Assembly: GCA_965199895.1 (NCBI GenBank)
Contig: CBDATJ010000010.1
Location: 124,001-188,000 of the forward strand
Direction of reading: 5' to 3'
Length of the DNA stretch: 64,000 bases
Source of the DNA: Bin55 sp965199895
GTDB taxonomy: Bacteria > Pseudomonadota > Gammaproteobacteria > Pseudomonadales > Azotimanducaceae
Shown: positions 1 through 9,530 of the stretch, one piece after another
How the letters are laid out: each line of letters begins with the position of its first letter
Position numbering within the stretch: the stretch's first letter is position 1
Program-made: the position numbers and the translations under genes
Notes under the pieces: model-generated
What the model saw: only the letters and a program-made list of their open reading frames with translations
The model's database searches: none
Told to the model about the DNA's origin: nothing

Positions 1-910
1 ATTTCTCTCGTAGCATGGGTAGATTGACTCTATCGATTTCCATGTACGCAATGCGTTGATCTTCGAGAACAAGGGGTTCGATATCTTTAAGTAGCTGTTG
101 GTACGGTGGAGGTAAATCCTTATAAGCACTTATGGAGAACACAACAGGACAATCAGAGGTGCCCGGAGCAAGATTACCCGTGAACCAATCAGAAACTTCG
201 TGAATTTTGTATGAAACATGGCTGTAGGTGAACGGGAATGCTGCTGCATCCATAGTTCCTTGTTGGACTCCGGTGTAAACCTCGGTTGCGGTACTACTAG
301 TTGGGATCGCACCAAGCTTTGCCAAGACATCTCCGATACCACCCCCAGCTCGGACGGTTAATCCACGCCAATCATCCAATTTCTCTGGAGGTTTACCCCG
401 TCCCATGACTTCATAAGTCGGCAATATTGAGGATGTATAGATTTGAGCCCCCCAACGGCCCATTTCTTTCTTGATTTGCTCGTGGTCGTAGACAGTTTTG
501 CGAAGAGAGACGGCATCATCCCAGGAGTTGATCGGTAAGAACGGTAAAGATAGAACCATAAGCCCCGGATTCTTTTTTGGGTGGTAGAAGTTGCAAATCA
601 TTGCAGCCTCGAAAGCCCCTATGGAAATTCCATCTAAGTTCTCTCGTGATTTTGAAAGTGCTTCACCATAGTGAATTTTGAGTTCCCAGTTGCCTTCTGT
701 TGCTTCGGCGAGATGCTTTGAGATAGATTCAGCAACGCGTGTCCCTGGTCTAGTAGTCCCCCACAAAGACAGGTTCCATCGGATCTTGGGGCCTTCAACT
801 ATTTCGGTTGAGTCTTCTTCGATATCTGGGGTGGATGCGGATACCCCAAAACATACCAACACCAGCAACACGAATGGAAAAAAGAGGAACGGCTTAAAAA
901 TTCTTCTCAT
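1..910 (-). CDS. dctP: TRAP transporter solute-binding protein, DctP family (C-terminus cut by window edge)
   Basis: Periplasmic binding protein that would hand an organic acid to a TRAP membrane permease. The open frame runs 303 codons from an ATG at 910 off the left edge, preceded by a good ribosome site (AGGAGA). Residues 1-26 form a signal peptide (MRRIFKPF, then a hydrophobic run ending near SAS). The mature part has DctP-family features: an R-P-G-T-R stretch near the start, the VRAGGG segment whose Arg usually pairs with the ligand carboxylate, and EVYTGVQQGTMDAA in the ligand cleft. The permease genes would lie beyond the left edge. The ligand is unknown; family members take C4-dicarboxylates, keto acids, sugar acids or aromatic acids. 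Confidence 0.85.
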   Translation of the reverse strand, partial: MRRIFKPFLFFPFVLLVLVCFGVSASTPDIEEDSTEIVEGPKIRWNLSLWGTTRPGTRVAESISKHLAEATEGNWELKIHYGEALSKSRENLDGISIGAFEAAMICNFYHPKKNPGLMVLSLPFLPINSWDDAVSLRKTVYDHEQIKKEMGRWGAQIYTSSILPTYEVMGRGKPPEKLDDWRGLTVRAGGGIGDVLAKLGAIPTSSTATEVYTGVQQGTMDAAAFPFTYSHVSYKIHEVSDWFTGNLAPGTSDCPVVFSISAYKDLPPPYQQLLKDIEPLVLEDQRIAYMEIDRVNLPMLREK

Positions 911-1347
911 GTAGGGTCTCCTATTGTTCGCTCACTTGAACTTCAACTCAATCCGTGTGAGTATGGAATCTCAAACTCCTGTCCCAGATGTTCAACCAAC
1001 GCATTTGTCCCTCAAGGATCCAACTCGTCTGAAGTATGAACACTGTCGGAGCGTAGTTTCGCCATCTTGAATTCCAAAGTCTTCCCTCAAATTGCTTGTC
1101 CTATACCGTTTTTCAAAGTATTGACATCATTTATAACCGAAACAATTCAATTATGACCAGGCGAACACTGGCATTAGTAGGTATAGGTCAAACGTGAGCG
1201 AGTAGAGTCATTCCATTGGATTTGAAAACGAACTTAGGTATTGTGTCTGGACATGAACTTCGACTTTTTCTTGCCAGAAGAATCGATTTATTGCTCGTGA
1301 AGTCAACTAGAGAACAAAATTAGACAGATAGAAATTGTAATAATGTG
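911..1347. other. Intergenic region upstream of the TRAP gene
   Basis: 437 bases without a convincing gene. It should hold the promoter of the minus-strand TRAP gene and the 3' untranslated end of the hydroxyacid dehydrogenase transcript. An AT-rich patch near 1118-1150 contains TATTGACATCA and TTATAACC, which faintly resemble the catabolic-island operator but with wrong half-site spacing. No terminator with a clear U-tract and no RNA gene were seen. Confidence 0.5.
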
Positions 1348-2367
1348 CTAGAAACCTGTTTCAAGTGGACTAATTCGGTTCAAGTTGACGCAGTTTTCCA
1401 ACCTGCCATCGCGAAGATACCGAGCAGCTGTACGAGCAGATAACCGACGTACGTCAAGAATGCTCTCGGGCGTTATGTACGCGGTATGGGGAGTCACAAC
1501 TAATCGGTGTTTGATCCATTCCTCATTAGCAAGCCATGCCTGGATCAAAGGTCGATCCACTTTCATTGGCTTCTCTTCGGGAAGTACATCCAATCCCGCT
1601 GCTAGGACGACATCTTCTTTCATTGCGTGATAGAGGTCATCAATATCAATGATGGCACCTCGCGCCGTATTTATCAGGATGCATCCTGTTTTCATGGACT
1701 CGAAGAGTTTGGAATTGAACATTCCCTGTGTGTTAGCATTGAGTGGAGTATGAATGCTGACGATGTCTGATTCTCCGACTAAGTCTTCCAAGGTATCCGA
1801 ACGACGAATACCCAGCGAGTTTTCGATTCCACTAGGTCGGTTTGCATCGAAGAAAGTCACATCCATCTCAAAGGCTTTCGCTCTGAGTGCAACTGCGATT
1901 GCGATACGTCCTAAACCCACCAATCCCATAGTGCACCCAGATAGTCTTCGACCAAAGGGATGAGATGTCATGTGCCAGTTCAAATCTGGTTGAGCCCTCA
2001 GAACTTGGTCGTGATAAGCGATCCCCTTGACTAAAGTTAAGAGCAATGCCATAGTGTGATCTGCTACTTCTAGCGTACCGTAATCTGGACAGTTACACAC
2101 TGGGATATTGCGCCCGGTCCATACATCAACATCGACATCATCAAAGCCAACTGCAGATTTGACAAAAATCTTGCAATTTTGAATCTTTTTCATGATGTCT
2201 GGGGGAGGCTGAGTTCCCACAATCCCATCGCAACTCCACCAATCTTCTTCAGACACATTGCGCATTCCCCCGCCAAAAATGGGTTCAATTCCCTCACCCA
2301 TACCTTCTAGCTCCGGAGAGTTATCCTTGCTAGGGTCGCGGTTCGGCCACAATATCCGAATCGGCAT
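1348..2367 (-). CDS. D-isomer-specific 2-hydroxyacid dehydrogenase (CtBP/PGDH-like)
   Basis: Cytoplasmic NAD(P)-dependent oxidoreductase interconverting a 2-oxoacid and a D-2-hydroxyacid. The 339-residue protein has the family layout: a catalytic domain split around a Rossmann domain with GLVGLGRIA at 148-156, the Arg of NTARG at 236, the Glu of LDVLPEE at 264-265 and the His of TPHTAY at 294, which together make the Arg-Glu-His triad. The length is normal. It begins 43 bases after nuoN on the same strand and could be read through from the nuo operon, although a link to complex I is not expected. The TRAP gene downstream on the same strand raises the possibility that it reduces or oxidises an imported hydroxy or keto acid. 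Substrate not assignable. Confidence 0.85.
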   Translation of the reverse strand: MPIRILWPNRDPSKDNSPELEGMGEGIEPIFGGGMRNVSEEDWWSCDGIVGTQPPPDIMKKIQNCKIFVKSAVGFDDVDVDVWTGRNIPVCNCPDYGTLEVADHTMALLLTLVKGIAYHDQVLRAQPDLNWHMTSHPFGRRLSGCTMGLVGLGRIAIAVALRAKAFEMDVTFFDANRPSGIENSLGIRRSDTLEDLVGESDIVSIHTPLNANTQGMFNSKLFESMKTGCILINTARGAIIDIDDLYHAMKEDVVLAAGLDVLPEEKPMKVDRPLIQAWLANEEWIKHRLVVTPHTAYITPESILDVRRLSARTAARYLRDGRLENCVNLNRISPLETGF

Positions 2368-2410
2368 AACGCTCCTAAATCAGTTCAGGCTTGTGCCCAA
2401 AACGGGGAAG

Positions 2411-3853
2411 CTATATCAAACTTTGAATAAGTTCGATCAGCGGTGTGGGATAAATCCCGAGTACAACCAGGCTCACACCCAAAATAGCCAAAACGCTTAC
2501 TCCTGACCACGGCAACGCTTGGTCTGTAGATACTCCATCTTCGGGCTTTTTCATCGTAGCAAACACTATTCTCAAGTAGTAGTAGATGCCGAGAGCACTA
2601 CCAATCACTAAGGTACTCACCAAAGCCCAAAGATTGCCCTCAATACCCATAGCAAAGAGATAGAACTTGGCAATAAACCCTAGGGTGAGGGGGATACCCG
2701 CAAGAGATAACGCACTAACAATCAGGGTTGCACCAGCAACAGGTCGGAGCCAAAACAAACCCCGGATACTCTCTAAGGTATCTCCATCTGACTGGTCTTT
2801 GTTTGCTACCACTGAAATCACTCCAAATGCTGCGAGAGTCATGACAAAATAGGCTATGAGATAAAGTAGGACGGTTTCGTAACCTAATGAAGAATCGGTA
2901 CCAGCAATGCACAGAGCAACTATCAAATATCCCATGTGTGCGATTGATGAATATGCGAGTAATCGTTTTAGATTTTTCTGCAACAGTGCTAACAGATTAC
3001 CAATAATCATGGACGCACACCCGAGCAATGTGACTGCAAACAAGACATTTCCAGAATCCAACACATCACCCACTACCACGTAGCGCAGGACCACCGCGAA
3101 GACTGCACCTTTTGAAATCGTCGCCAAAAATCCTGTCACTACGGTGGGAGCACCGTGGTAGACATCGGGAGTCCAAATATGAAATGGTACGAGTGATAAC
3201 TTGAACGCTATTCCGCCCCACAAGAATGCATTACCGATTAGATAGAGTACGTCGCCTTCCATACTCCCGTCTGGGGGATGAGTTGACGCAAACTCCATCG
3301 ACCCGGATGCACCATAAATCAAGGCCATACCAAACAACAGCACAGCGGTTCCTACCCCTGAGAGTACCATGTACTTGAGCCCGGCTTCTAAAGGTGCACG
3401 CTCTTTTTCCGGATAGGCAACCATGACGTACAAAGAAATGCCAATGATTTCTAATCCGAGCACCAGAGAAATGAAGTGTACGGACGCGGGTAACACCATA
3501 CTACCAATCGTTGCACAAAGCAACAGCAAGTAAAACTCTTCTTTGAAGTGTACCCTGGACTCGATAAATTCATAGCTGAAGATCGAGACTATGATTGCAG
3601 AAATGAGGAACAGACTGTTAAAGAGATAACTCATCCCATCTAGAACAAACAAATCTGTGACCTCTACACCGCCCTCCGGGATGATCCAGAAGCAATAGAT
3701 TTGAGCGGCAAGAGCTGCGCCAAGGGTCAGCATGGTGAGCGACCAGGCGATGAAGTGTGTTCGACGAATCGAAACCCCAATCATAAGAATCAGAAGTCCT
3801 GCAACGAGGACTACATAGGGGAGCCCTCCACTGAAATATTCCATCACACTCAC
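2411..3853 (-). CDS. nuoN: NADH-quinone oxidoreductase subunit N
   Basis: Antiporter-like proton-pumping subunit in the membrane arm of respiratory complex I. The 480 residues form about 14 hydrophobic helices and match the family length (E. coli about 485). The conserved membrane Glu is in VLGLEIIGISLYV and the Lys region is in FKLSLVPFHIWTPDVYHGAP, both typical of the Mrp-antiporter fold. The start at 3853 overlaps the nuoM stop by 4 bases, so the two are translationally coupled. It is the last nuo gene of the operon. Confidence 0.97.
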   Translation of the reverse strand: MSVMEYFSGGLPYVVLVAGLLILMIGVSIRRTHFIAWSLTMLTLGAALAAQIYCFWIIPEGGVEVTDLFVLDGMSYLFNSLFLISAIIVSIFSYEFIESRVHFKEEFYLLLLCATIGSMVLPASVHFISLVLGLEIIGISLYVMVAYPEKERAPLEAGLKYMVLSGVGTAVLLFGMALIYGASGSMEFASTHPPDGSMEGDVLYLIGNAFLWGGIAFKLSLVPFHIWTPDVYHGAPTVVTGFLATISKGAVFAVVLRYVVVGDVLDSGNVLFAVTLLGCASMIIGNLLALLQKNLKRLLAYSSIAHMGYLIVALCIAGTDSSLGYETVLLYLIAYFVMTLAAFGVISVVANKDQSDGDTLESIRGLFWLRPVAGATLIVSALSLAGIPLTLGFIAKFYLFAMGIEGNLWALVSTLVIGSALGIYYYLRIVFATMKKPEDGVSTDQALPWSGVSVLAILGVSLVVLGIYPTPLIELIQSLI

Positions 3854-5310
3854 GGTACTATCCCCAGTGTTGGCAGAACGGATTCAGAAATATTCAATAC
3901 GAATTGTGGGTGGATACCAATCCAAACTAACGCGACCATAAGCAAAACAATGATGCTCATTTCACGAAAAGCAAAGTCTTTCATTTGGGGTACTTCGGGA
4001 TTGGGAGGTCCTTGAAACGAACGTTGCATGAGTGAGAGACCATAGACTGCGGCTACTACCACCCCCAGCGTGGCTAACACGGTCAACACGATACTCGTTT
4101 GAAAAGCGCCGATCAAGACCAGGAACTCACCGATGAAGTTTCCAAGTCCAGGCATACCTATGGAGGCAACCACAAAGAACATGGTTGCAGCACCCATCCG
4201 TGGTGCCCGAATCCAAAGTCCGCCCATGTTGGACATTTCCCGTGTGTGCAACCGTTCTTGGAGCGCGCCCGCCATCATGAACAATGCAGCGGTTGAGAAT
4301 CCGTGTGCGATCATGGTGATGATCGCCCCTTGCATTCCTAATTCGTTAAACGCGTAGACTCCGACCAGAATAAAGCCCATGTGTGCGATAGAACTATAGG
4401 CGACCAATCGCTTGAAATCGGTCTGACTGTACGCGAGATAGCCTCCATACAACACACTAGCAACTCCAAGTGCCATACCCCACATCCAAAATTCTTGCGA
4501 AGCATCGGGGAACAGTGTGATGACGAAACGAATAATTCCATATGCTCCAGTCTTCAACAGGATCCCAGCCAGGATAACCGAACCTGCCGTTGGAGCTTGT
4601 GTATGTGCATCGGGTAACCAAGTATGAACTGGTACACTGGGGAGCTTGGTGACAAAGGCGATGAAGAAACCGAGCATCAATAGACGCGCAGTTGAACTCT
4701 CCATCTCGGTTCCCAGTAAATCGAAGTAGTTGAAAGTCAACAGTCCAGTTGAGTTGTAGTGAATCCACACTAACGCAACAATTGCAACTAACATCAACAA
4801 ACCTGTGATCTGGGTGAACAGGAAGAACTTCATTGCTGCGTATTCCTTGTCTTCATGACCCCAGATCGCAATCAGGAAGTACATGGGAATCAACATTACT
4901 TCCCAGAAGAAGAAAAACAGGAACAAATCGAAGGCCGAAAAGACACCCACAACACCTGCCATGACCCACAAGATGTTGAATTGGAAGAACCCGTGTCGGG
5001 TCTTGGTTTCAGTCCAAGAGGAAATTACCGCCACTACACCCAAGAACGTCGTCAAAACAATCAGCATCAGTGATAGGCCGTCAACCTGAATCATGACACT
5101 GATACCAAATCTTGGGATCCAATCAAACGTTTGGCTTGCGTACAGACCGTCTTGGTCGGGACCGTTCATCCAAACTGATATCACCCAAATGGTTAGACCG
5201 ATAAAGGTTAGCAGAGAAATCCAATTGGGTAGATCCGAACGGATACGCTCCGACAACCAAGCTACAACCCCGGCTCCAAGCATGATGAGGATGACGGTGA
5301 GGATGGACAT
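3850..5310 (-). CDS. nuoM: NADH-quinone oxidoreductase subunit M
   Basis: Second antiporter-like proton channel of the complex I membrane arm, 486 residues with about 14 transmembrane helices. The proton-pathway Glu is visible in FFFWEVMLIPMYFL and the broken-helix Lys in VTKLPSVPVHTWLPDAHTQAP. It lies one base after nuoL and overlaps nuoN by 4 bases. It is slightly shorter than E. coli NuoM (509) but all core motifs are present. Confidence 0.97.
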   Translation of the reverse strand: MSILTVILIMLGAGVVAWLSERIRSDLPNWISLLTFIGLTIWVISVWMNGPDQDGLYASQTFDWIPRFGISVMIQVDGLSLMLIVLTTFLGVVAVISSWTETKTRHGFFQFNILWVMAGVVGVFSAFDLFLFFFFWEVMLIPMYFLIAIWGHEDKEYAAMKFFLFTQITGLLMLVAIVALVWIHYNSTGLLTFNYFDLLGTEMESSTARLLMLGFFIAFVTKLPSVPVHTWLPDAHTQAPTAGSVILAGILLKTGAYGIIRFVITLFPDASQEFWMWGMALGVASVLYGGYLAYSQTDFKRLVAYSSIAHMGFILVGVYAFNELGMQGAIITMIAHGFSTAALFMMAGALQERLHTREMSNMGGLWIRAPRMGAATMFFVVASIGMPGLGNFIGEFLVLIGAFQTSIVLTVLATLGVVVAAVYGLSLMQRSFQGPPNPEVPQMKDFAFREMSIIVLLMVALVWIGIHPQFVLNISESVLPTLGIVP

Positions 5311-5311
5311 G

Positions 5312-7189
5312 CTAGATCAAAATCACTGCAAGAATGACCAGCAATAGTCCACCCAACATAGTGAACGCATACCAGCGAATGTGTCCGGTTTGCAACATCG
5401 ACAGGATGTGGTGCATCACCGATGCCAAGAACTTTATGAATTTATATATGAGGTCAACTAGGTCGTTCTTGTTCCAATTTTGCGCAGCAATATAACGAAA
5501 TGGTTTGACCACCAATGAATCGTAGGTGAAATCAAAACCCCAACCGCTAAACCAAAATCTGCCCATTATTCGACTAAACGGAGAGTTGACAAATGACTCG
5601 CGATTCCAGAATTTTGTCATGAAGATGAGGTAGCCCACAATGACTCCGAGCAACGGAATACCGAGAGTCAGCAATCCCAGGGGATCGAAGTGAAATTCCG
5701 CATGAACACCCTTGTCGTTGAATAGGTCTGCTGTGATTTCGAACCCGATCCAGCCTCCTCCGATAGACAGAATCGCCAGTAGACAGAACGGAACGACTGT
5801 ACGAATGCGCCAAGGGTTCCACAAAGCTGACTTAGGAATTTCGTGCATTTCACCCCGTGGATTTCCAAAGAAAGTGAGCGCCATCATTCTCATGGTGTAA
5901 ATGGAGGTCAAGAATGCTGCGATGACCGCGACCGTCCAAAAGATCTTGCCGTATTCCGAACCCTTCCATGCAGAAAGCAAAATAGCATCTTTACTGAAGT
6001 ATCCAGAGGTTAAAGGCAGAGCTACTAACGCAGCTGAACCGACCGCCATCGCAATAAAGGGTACCTTTAGTTTTTTCCACAGACCGCCCATCTTGAACAT
6101 GTCCTGTTCGTGATGCATCGCTAGGATCACTGAACCACTGGCGAGGAATAACAGGGCTTTGAAGAACGCATGAGTCATTAGGTGGAAGATTGCTGCAGAC
6201 CATGCTCCGACACCCAGCGCGAAGAACATATAGCCAATCTGACTCATCGTCGAAAACGCTAGCACCCGCTTGATGTCGGTTTGGACCATTGCAGTAAACG
6301 AAGCAATGAACAGAGTCACCAATCCGACTAATGCAACGCATAGCATCGCGGTTGGCGAAAACAGAAAGAGGTCCTGCATTCGAGCAATCAAATAAACCCC
6401 TGCAGTCACCATAGTCGCTGCGTGAATCAATGCTGATACCGGAGTGGGACCAGCCATCGCATCAGGTAACCAGGTTTGGAGTGGGGTTTGAGCAGATTTT
6501 CCCATTGCTCCACCCAGCAAAAGTAAGCAGATAATCGTGTTGATATTGCTTCCTTCAGACCAGTTGGCCCTTGCAAACTCTAGTCCATCTTGAACCGCAA
6601 GCGATCCAACTTCTCGGAATAACAGGAACAGTGCTATGAGGAAGAACGTATCACCAATCCGAGTGACCACAAAAGCCTTTCGAGCAGCATATCCGTACTC
6701 TGGAACTTTGTGGAAGAATCCGATCAGCAGATAGCTACATAATCCTACCCCTTCCCATCCTAGGAAGAGCAACAGAAGGCTATCACCCATCACCAACATG
6801 AGCATGGCGAACACGAAGAGGTTCATGTAACAAAAGAAACGGCTGTACCCTTCTTCTTCGCTCCTCATATACCCGGTCGCATACCAGTGGATCAAGAACC
6901 CCACACCAGTAATCACCCCAGTCATAACCAGTGATAGCTGATCAATCCACAACCGGAATGAGACATCAAGTGAACCCACGGTGAACCAGGTCCAGCTTGT
7001 CGACACGAACGATTCAGCTTCGGTGGTAATAAACTCCCAACCAATAAAGGCTGTAGTGAGTGCTGCAAGACCGATGCTACCCGCACCGACAACTGAGACG
7101 ATCGGTTTGGGTAGTTTCCCCTCGGTCACATAGAGAATGAGGAATCCAGTGAGGGGGAGAGATGGGATGAGCCAGAGAATGTTCATCAA
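5312..7189 (-). CDS. nuoL: NADH-quinone oxidoreductase subunit L
   Basis: Largest antiporter-like subunit of complex I, distal in the membrane arm, with the long lateral helix at the C-terminus. It has 625 residues (E. coli 613). The signature segments are LGWEGVGLCSYLLIGF (conserved Glu) and GAMGKSAQTPLQTWLPDAM (conserved Lys, then the WLPDAMAGPTPVSALIHAATMV block). The last ~40 residues form an extra hydrophobic anchor after the amphipathic stretch. The start overlaps the nuoK stop by 4 bases (TGATG type). Confidence 0.97.
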   Translation of the reverse strand: MMNILWLIPSLPLTGFLILYVTEGKLPKPIVSVVGAGSIGLAALTTAFIGWEFITTEAESFVSTSWTWFTVGSLDVSFRLWIDQLSLVMTGVITGVGFLIHWYATGYMRSEEEGYSRFFCYMNLFVFAMLMLVMGDSLLLLFLGWEGVGLCSYLLIGFFHKVPEYGYAARKAFVVTRIGDTFFLIALFLLFREVGSLAVQDGLEFARANWSEGSNINTIICLLLLGGAMGKSAQTPLQTWLPDAMAGPTPVSALIHAATMVTAGVYLIARMQDLFLFSPTAMLCVALVGLVTLFIASFTAMVQTDIKRVLAFSTMSQIGYMFFALGVGAWSAAIFHLMTHAFFKALLFLASGSVILAMHHEQDMFKMGGLWKKLKVPFIAMAVGSAALVALPLTSGYFSKDAILLSAWKGSEYGKIFWTVAVIAAFLTSIYTMRMMALTFFGNPRGEMHEIPKSALWNPWRIRTVVPFCLLAILSIGGGWIGFEITADLFNDKGVHAEFHFDPLGLLTLGIPLLGVIVGYLIFMTKFWNRESFVNSPFSRIMGRFWFSGWGFDFTYDSLVVKPFRYIAAQNWNKNDLVDLIYKFIKFLASVMHHILSMLQTGHIRWYAFTMLGGLLLVILAVILI

Positions 7190-7503
7190 CCGTTCAACTC
7201 TTCAGCGCGGTCCACATCCAAGGTCTCAAATCTTCGAGACAACTGCACCACTAGACCGAGTGCGACCGCAACTTCTGCAGCAGCTAAAGCCAGAATGAAC
7301 ATGAACATGATCTGACCGTCGGGTTGACCCCACCGTGCACCCGCAGCAATAAAGGCTAGAGCACAAGCATTCATCATCAGTTCGAGAGAGAGCAACATGA
7401 AAATCACGTTGCGTCGAATCAGGACACCGAATGCGCCAATCAAGAACAGAATCATCCCAAGAAAGAAAACGTGTTCGAGAGGGATTTGAATCGCAGTGGT
7501 CAT
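7186..7503 (-). CDS. nuoK: NADH-quinone oxidoreductase subunit K
   Basis: Small three-helix membrane subunit of complex I in the proton channel nearest the quinone site. The 105 residues carry the two essential membrane glutamates, one in LSLELMMNACALAF and one in LAAAEVAVALGL. It overlaps nuoL and nuoJ by 4 bases at each end, consistent with strict translational coupling. Confidence 0.97.
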   Translation of the reverse strand: MTTAIQIPLEHVFFLGMILFLIGAFGVLIRRNVIFMLLSLELMMNACALAFIAAGARWGQPDGQIMFMFILALAAAEVAVALGLVVQLSRRFETLDVDRAEELNG

Positions 7504-8015
7504 TTCGCCCTACGATCCTCCAAATATCTTCGTCCTAGGTGATAGGCACCGACCAAACCAGCAAGGAGTAAGATACCGGCTAATTCGACTCCGAGGAGAT
7601 ACTTTTGATAGAGTGCAATCCCAACATCTTTCGGTGGAACGACAACCCCTTCGATTTGAGCATTGTTATCTACAACTCCAACAGAGTAGCCAAAGACAAT
7701 GAACAGAACCCCCGACAGAATTGCAGGCATAAACCACATACCTGGACGCAGCCACTGATTTTCGCGAGCGACTGAACCTCTACCGAGATTCAGCATCATC
7801 ACCACAAAGAGGAACAGAACAATAATCGCTCCAGCGTAAATCACGATTTCCAGCGCAGCTGCAAATGGTGCACCAAGTAAGAAGAAAATCACCGCAATGG
7901 ATAGCAGAGTGACTACCAGGTAAATCAGAGCATGAGATGCGTTCTTTCGAGTCACAGCCAGAATGGCCGTCATGATGGCAATCGCTGCTGAAACATAGAA
8001 CAATAGTAAACTCAT
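7500..8015 (-). CDS. nuoJ: NADH-quinone oxidoreductase subunit J
   Basis: Membrane subunit of complex I with five predicted helices, 171 residues (E. coli 184). The pattern of NASHALIYLVVTLLS, then IYAGAIIVLFLFVVMMLNLG, is diagnostic for NuoJ/ND6, the latter containing the pi-bulge helix. It sits between nuoI (21 bases upstream) and nuoK (4-base overlap). Confidence 0.96.
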   Translation of the reverse strand: MSLLLFYVSAAIAIMTAILAVTRKNASHALIYLVVTLLSIAVIFFLLGAPFAAALEIVIYAGAIIVLFLFVVMMLNLGRGSVARENQWLRPGMWFMPAILSGVLFIVFGYSVGVVDNNAQIEGVVVPPKDVGIALYQKYLLGVELAGILLLAGLVGAYHLGRRYLEDRRAK

Positions 8016-8036
8016 GAGCTCAATGGTTCCACCAAT

Positions 8037-8555
8037 CTAGGGCAGTAAACTTCGAGTATCAACCGGGGCAGCTTCATTCGCTGCTTCGCCCTTATCTTTC
8101 CCTTCAATCGTTTTGCCAGCCACCCGCCAGAAGCTATAGTCAGGGTATTTGCCTTGGCCGTCGATCAGCAGGTGTTCTTTTTCGTACACCATATTGGTTC
8201 GGTCAAATTCGCAGAGCTCAAAATCTGGAGTCAATTGAATGGCGTAAGTGGGACAAGCTTCTTCGCAGAGTCCACACATAATGCAGCGAGAGAAATTAAT
8301 TCGGAAGAACTCGGGATACCAGCGTCCGTCTTTGTCTTGCTCGGTTTTCTGCAATGCAATGCAATCGACTGGGCAAGCCACCGCACACAGATTGCAGGCT
8401 ACACAACGTTCTTCACCATCTGGATCGCGAGTCAGCACGATGCGACCTCGATAACGAGGAGCTTGGTAGGGCATTTCCTCGGGGTACTGAACCGTTTCGT
8501 TGCGTTTGAACATGTGAATAAACACAGTCCACAATGTTCTGATCTGACTAATCAC
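8037..8555 (-). CDS. nuoI: NADH-quinone oxidoreductase subunit I
   Basis: Peripheral-arm subunit carrying the two [4Fe-4S] clusters N6a and N6b, which relay electrons toward NuoB. The 172-residue protein shows two ferredoxin motifs: Cys 51, 54, 57 and 61 in CVACNLCAVACPVD, and Cys 91, 94, 97 and 101 in CIMCGLCEEACPT. The N-terminal stretch is amphipathic, as expected for docking on NuoH. It follows nuoH by 12 bases. Confidence 0.97.
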   Translation of the reverse strand: MISQIRTLWTVFIHMFKRNETVQYPEEMPYQAPRYRGRIVLTRDPDGEERCVACNLCAVACPVDCIALQKTEQDKDGRWYPEFFRINFSRCIMCGLCEEACPTYAIQLTPDFELCEFDRTNMVYEKEHLLIDGQGKYPDYSFWRVAGKTIEGKDKGEAANEAAPVDTRSLLP

Positions 8556-8567
8556 TCGCTTTCTCCA

Positions 8568-9530
8568 CTATGTCCATAGCAATATTGCTCCCGTCACCAG
8601 AATGTTGATTAACGATAGAGGCAGCAGAATCTTCCACCCCAACGACATCAATTGGTCGTAACGTGGGCGAGGAATGGCTGCACGTAAAAGGATGAAGAAA
8701 TTGATCACCAGGAACACCTTGATTGCGTACCAAAAGATCCCGGGTAGCCATCCAGGACCCAGCCAACCCCCGAAGAATAACACCACAATCAAAGCTGAAA
8801 TCAGAATCAGGGATAGATACTCTGCAGCCAAAAGCAGAGCAAACTTCATACCCGAGTACTCGGTGTGAAACCCTGCAGTGAGTTCGTGTTCGGCTTCGGG
8901 TAAATCAAATGGTAAACGATGTGATTCCGCTAACCCCGCAATCAAAAAAATCACGAGTCCAACGCTCTGAGGAATGCAGAACCACATCTCTTCTTGAGCA
9001 GCGACCACATCTTTCAGGCTGAACGAGCCGGTTAACATGACGACACCCAGCAAAGACAAGCCCATAAAAACTTCGTATGTGACCATCTGGGCAGCTGAAC
9101 GCAGACCACCGAGAAGTGCGTATTTGTTGTTTGATGCTAGCCCCGCTAGCAATACTCCGTAAACTGCTAATGAAGACATCGCCAAAATCCACAACAGTGC
9201 AATATTGGAGTCTGCGATGATGACTCCCGGACCCAGTGGCAGCACAACATAAGCCATAAGCATGGAACCCGACACAATGATGGGAGCAAGTATGAAAAAC
9301 ACTCGATCACCAAATGGTGGCACCCAATCGTCTTTTGTGATCAGCTTGATCGCATCAGCAACCGACTGCAGGACTCCAAACCAGCCCACTCGGTTGGGAC
9401 CCAGTCGATCCTGGAAAAACCCTAGCAGTCTACGTTCCCACCAAACCAGCACCAAGGCACCGCCTAACGCTCCCGCTATGAGCGGAAGGATCAGAACATA
9501 CGACCAATTAAGGGACTCTAGAAAACTCAT
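8568..9530 (-). CDS. nuoH: NADH-quinone oxidoreductase subunit H
   Basis: Membrane subunit forming the base of the quinone-binding pocket, 320 residues with eight helices (E. coli 325). The acidic loop DLPEAEHELTAGFHTEYSGM is the family signature and lies near the quinone channel. The N-terminal GPNRVGWFGVLQSVADAIKL is also strongly conserved. It overlaps nuoG by 4 bases. Confidence 0.97.
   Translation of the reverse strand: MSFLESLNWSYVLILPLIAGALGGALVLVWWERRLLGFFQDRLGPNRVGWFGVLQSVADAIKLITKDDWVPPFGDRVFFILAPIIVSGSMLMAYVVLPLGPGVIIADSNIALLWILAMSSLAVYGVLLAGLASNNKYALLGGLRSAAQMVTYEVFMGLSLLGVVMLTGSFSLKDVVAAQEEMWFCIPQSVGLVIFLIAGLAESHRLPFDLPEAEHELTAGFHTEYSGMKFALLLAAEYLSLILISALIVVLFFGGWLGPGWLPGIFWYAIKVFLVINFFILLRAAIPRPRYDQLMSLGWKILLPLSLINILVTGAILLWT

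Noticed and set aside
1118..1150. Possible fifth copy of the catabolic operator upstream of the TRAP gene
   Set aside because: Reading the minus strand, GTTATA, TGA and TCAATA are present, but TGA and TCAATA are separated by two bases instead of four, so the half-site geometry differs.
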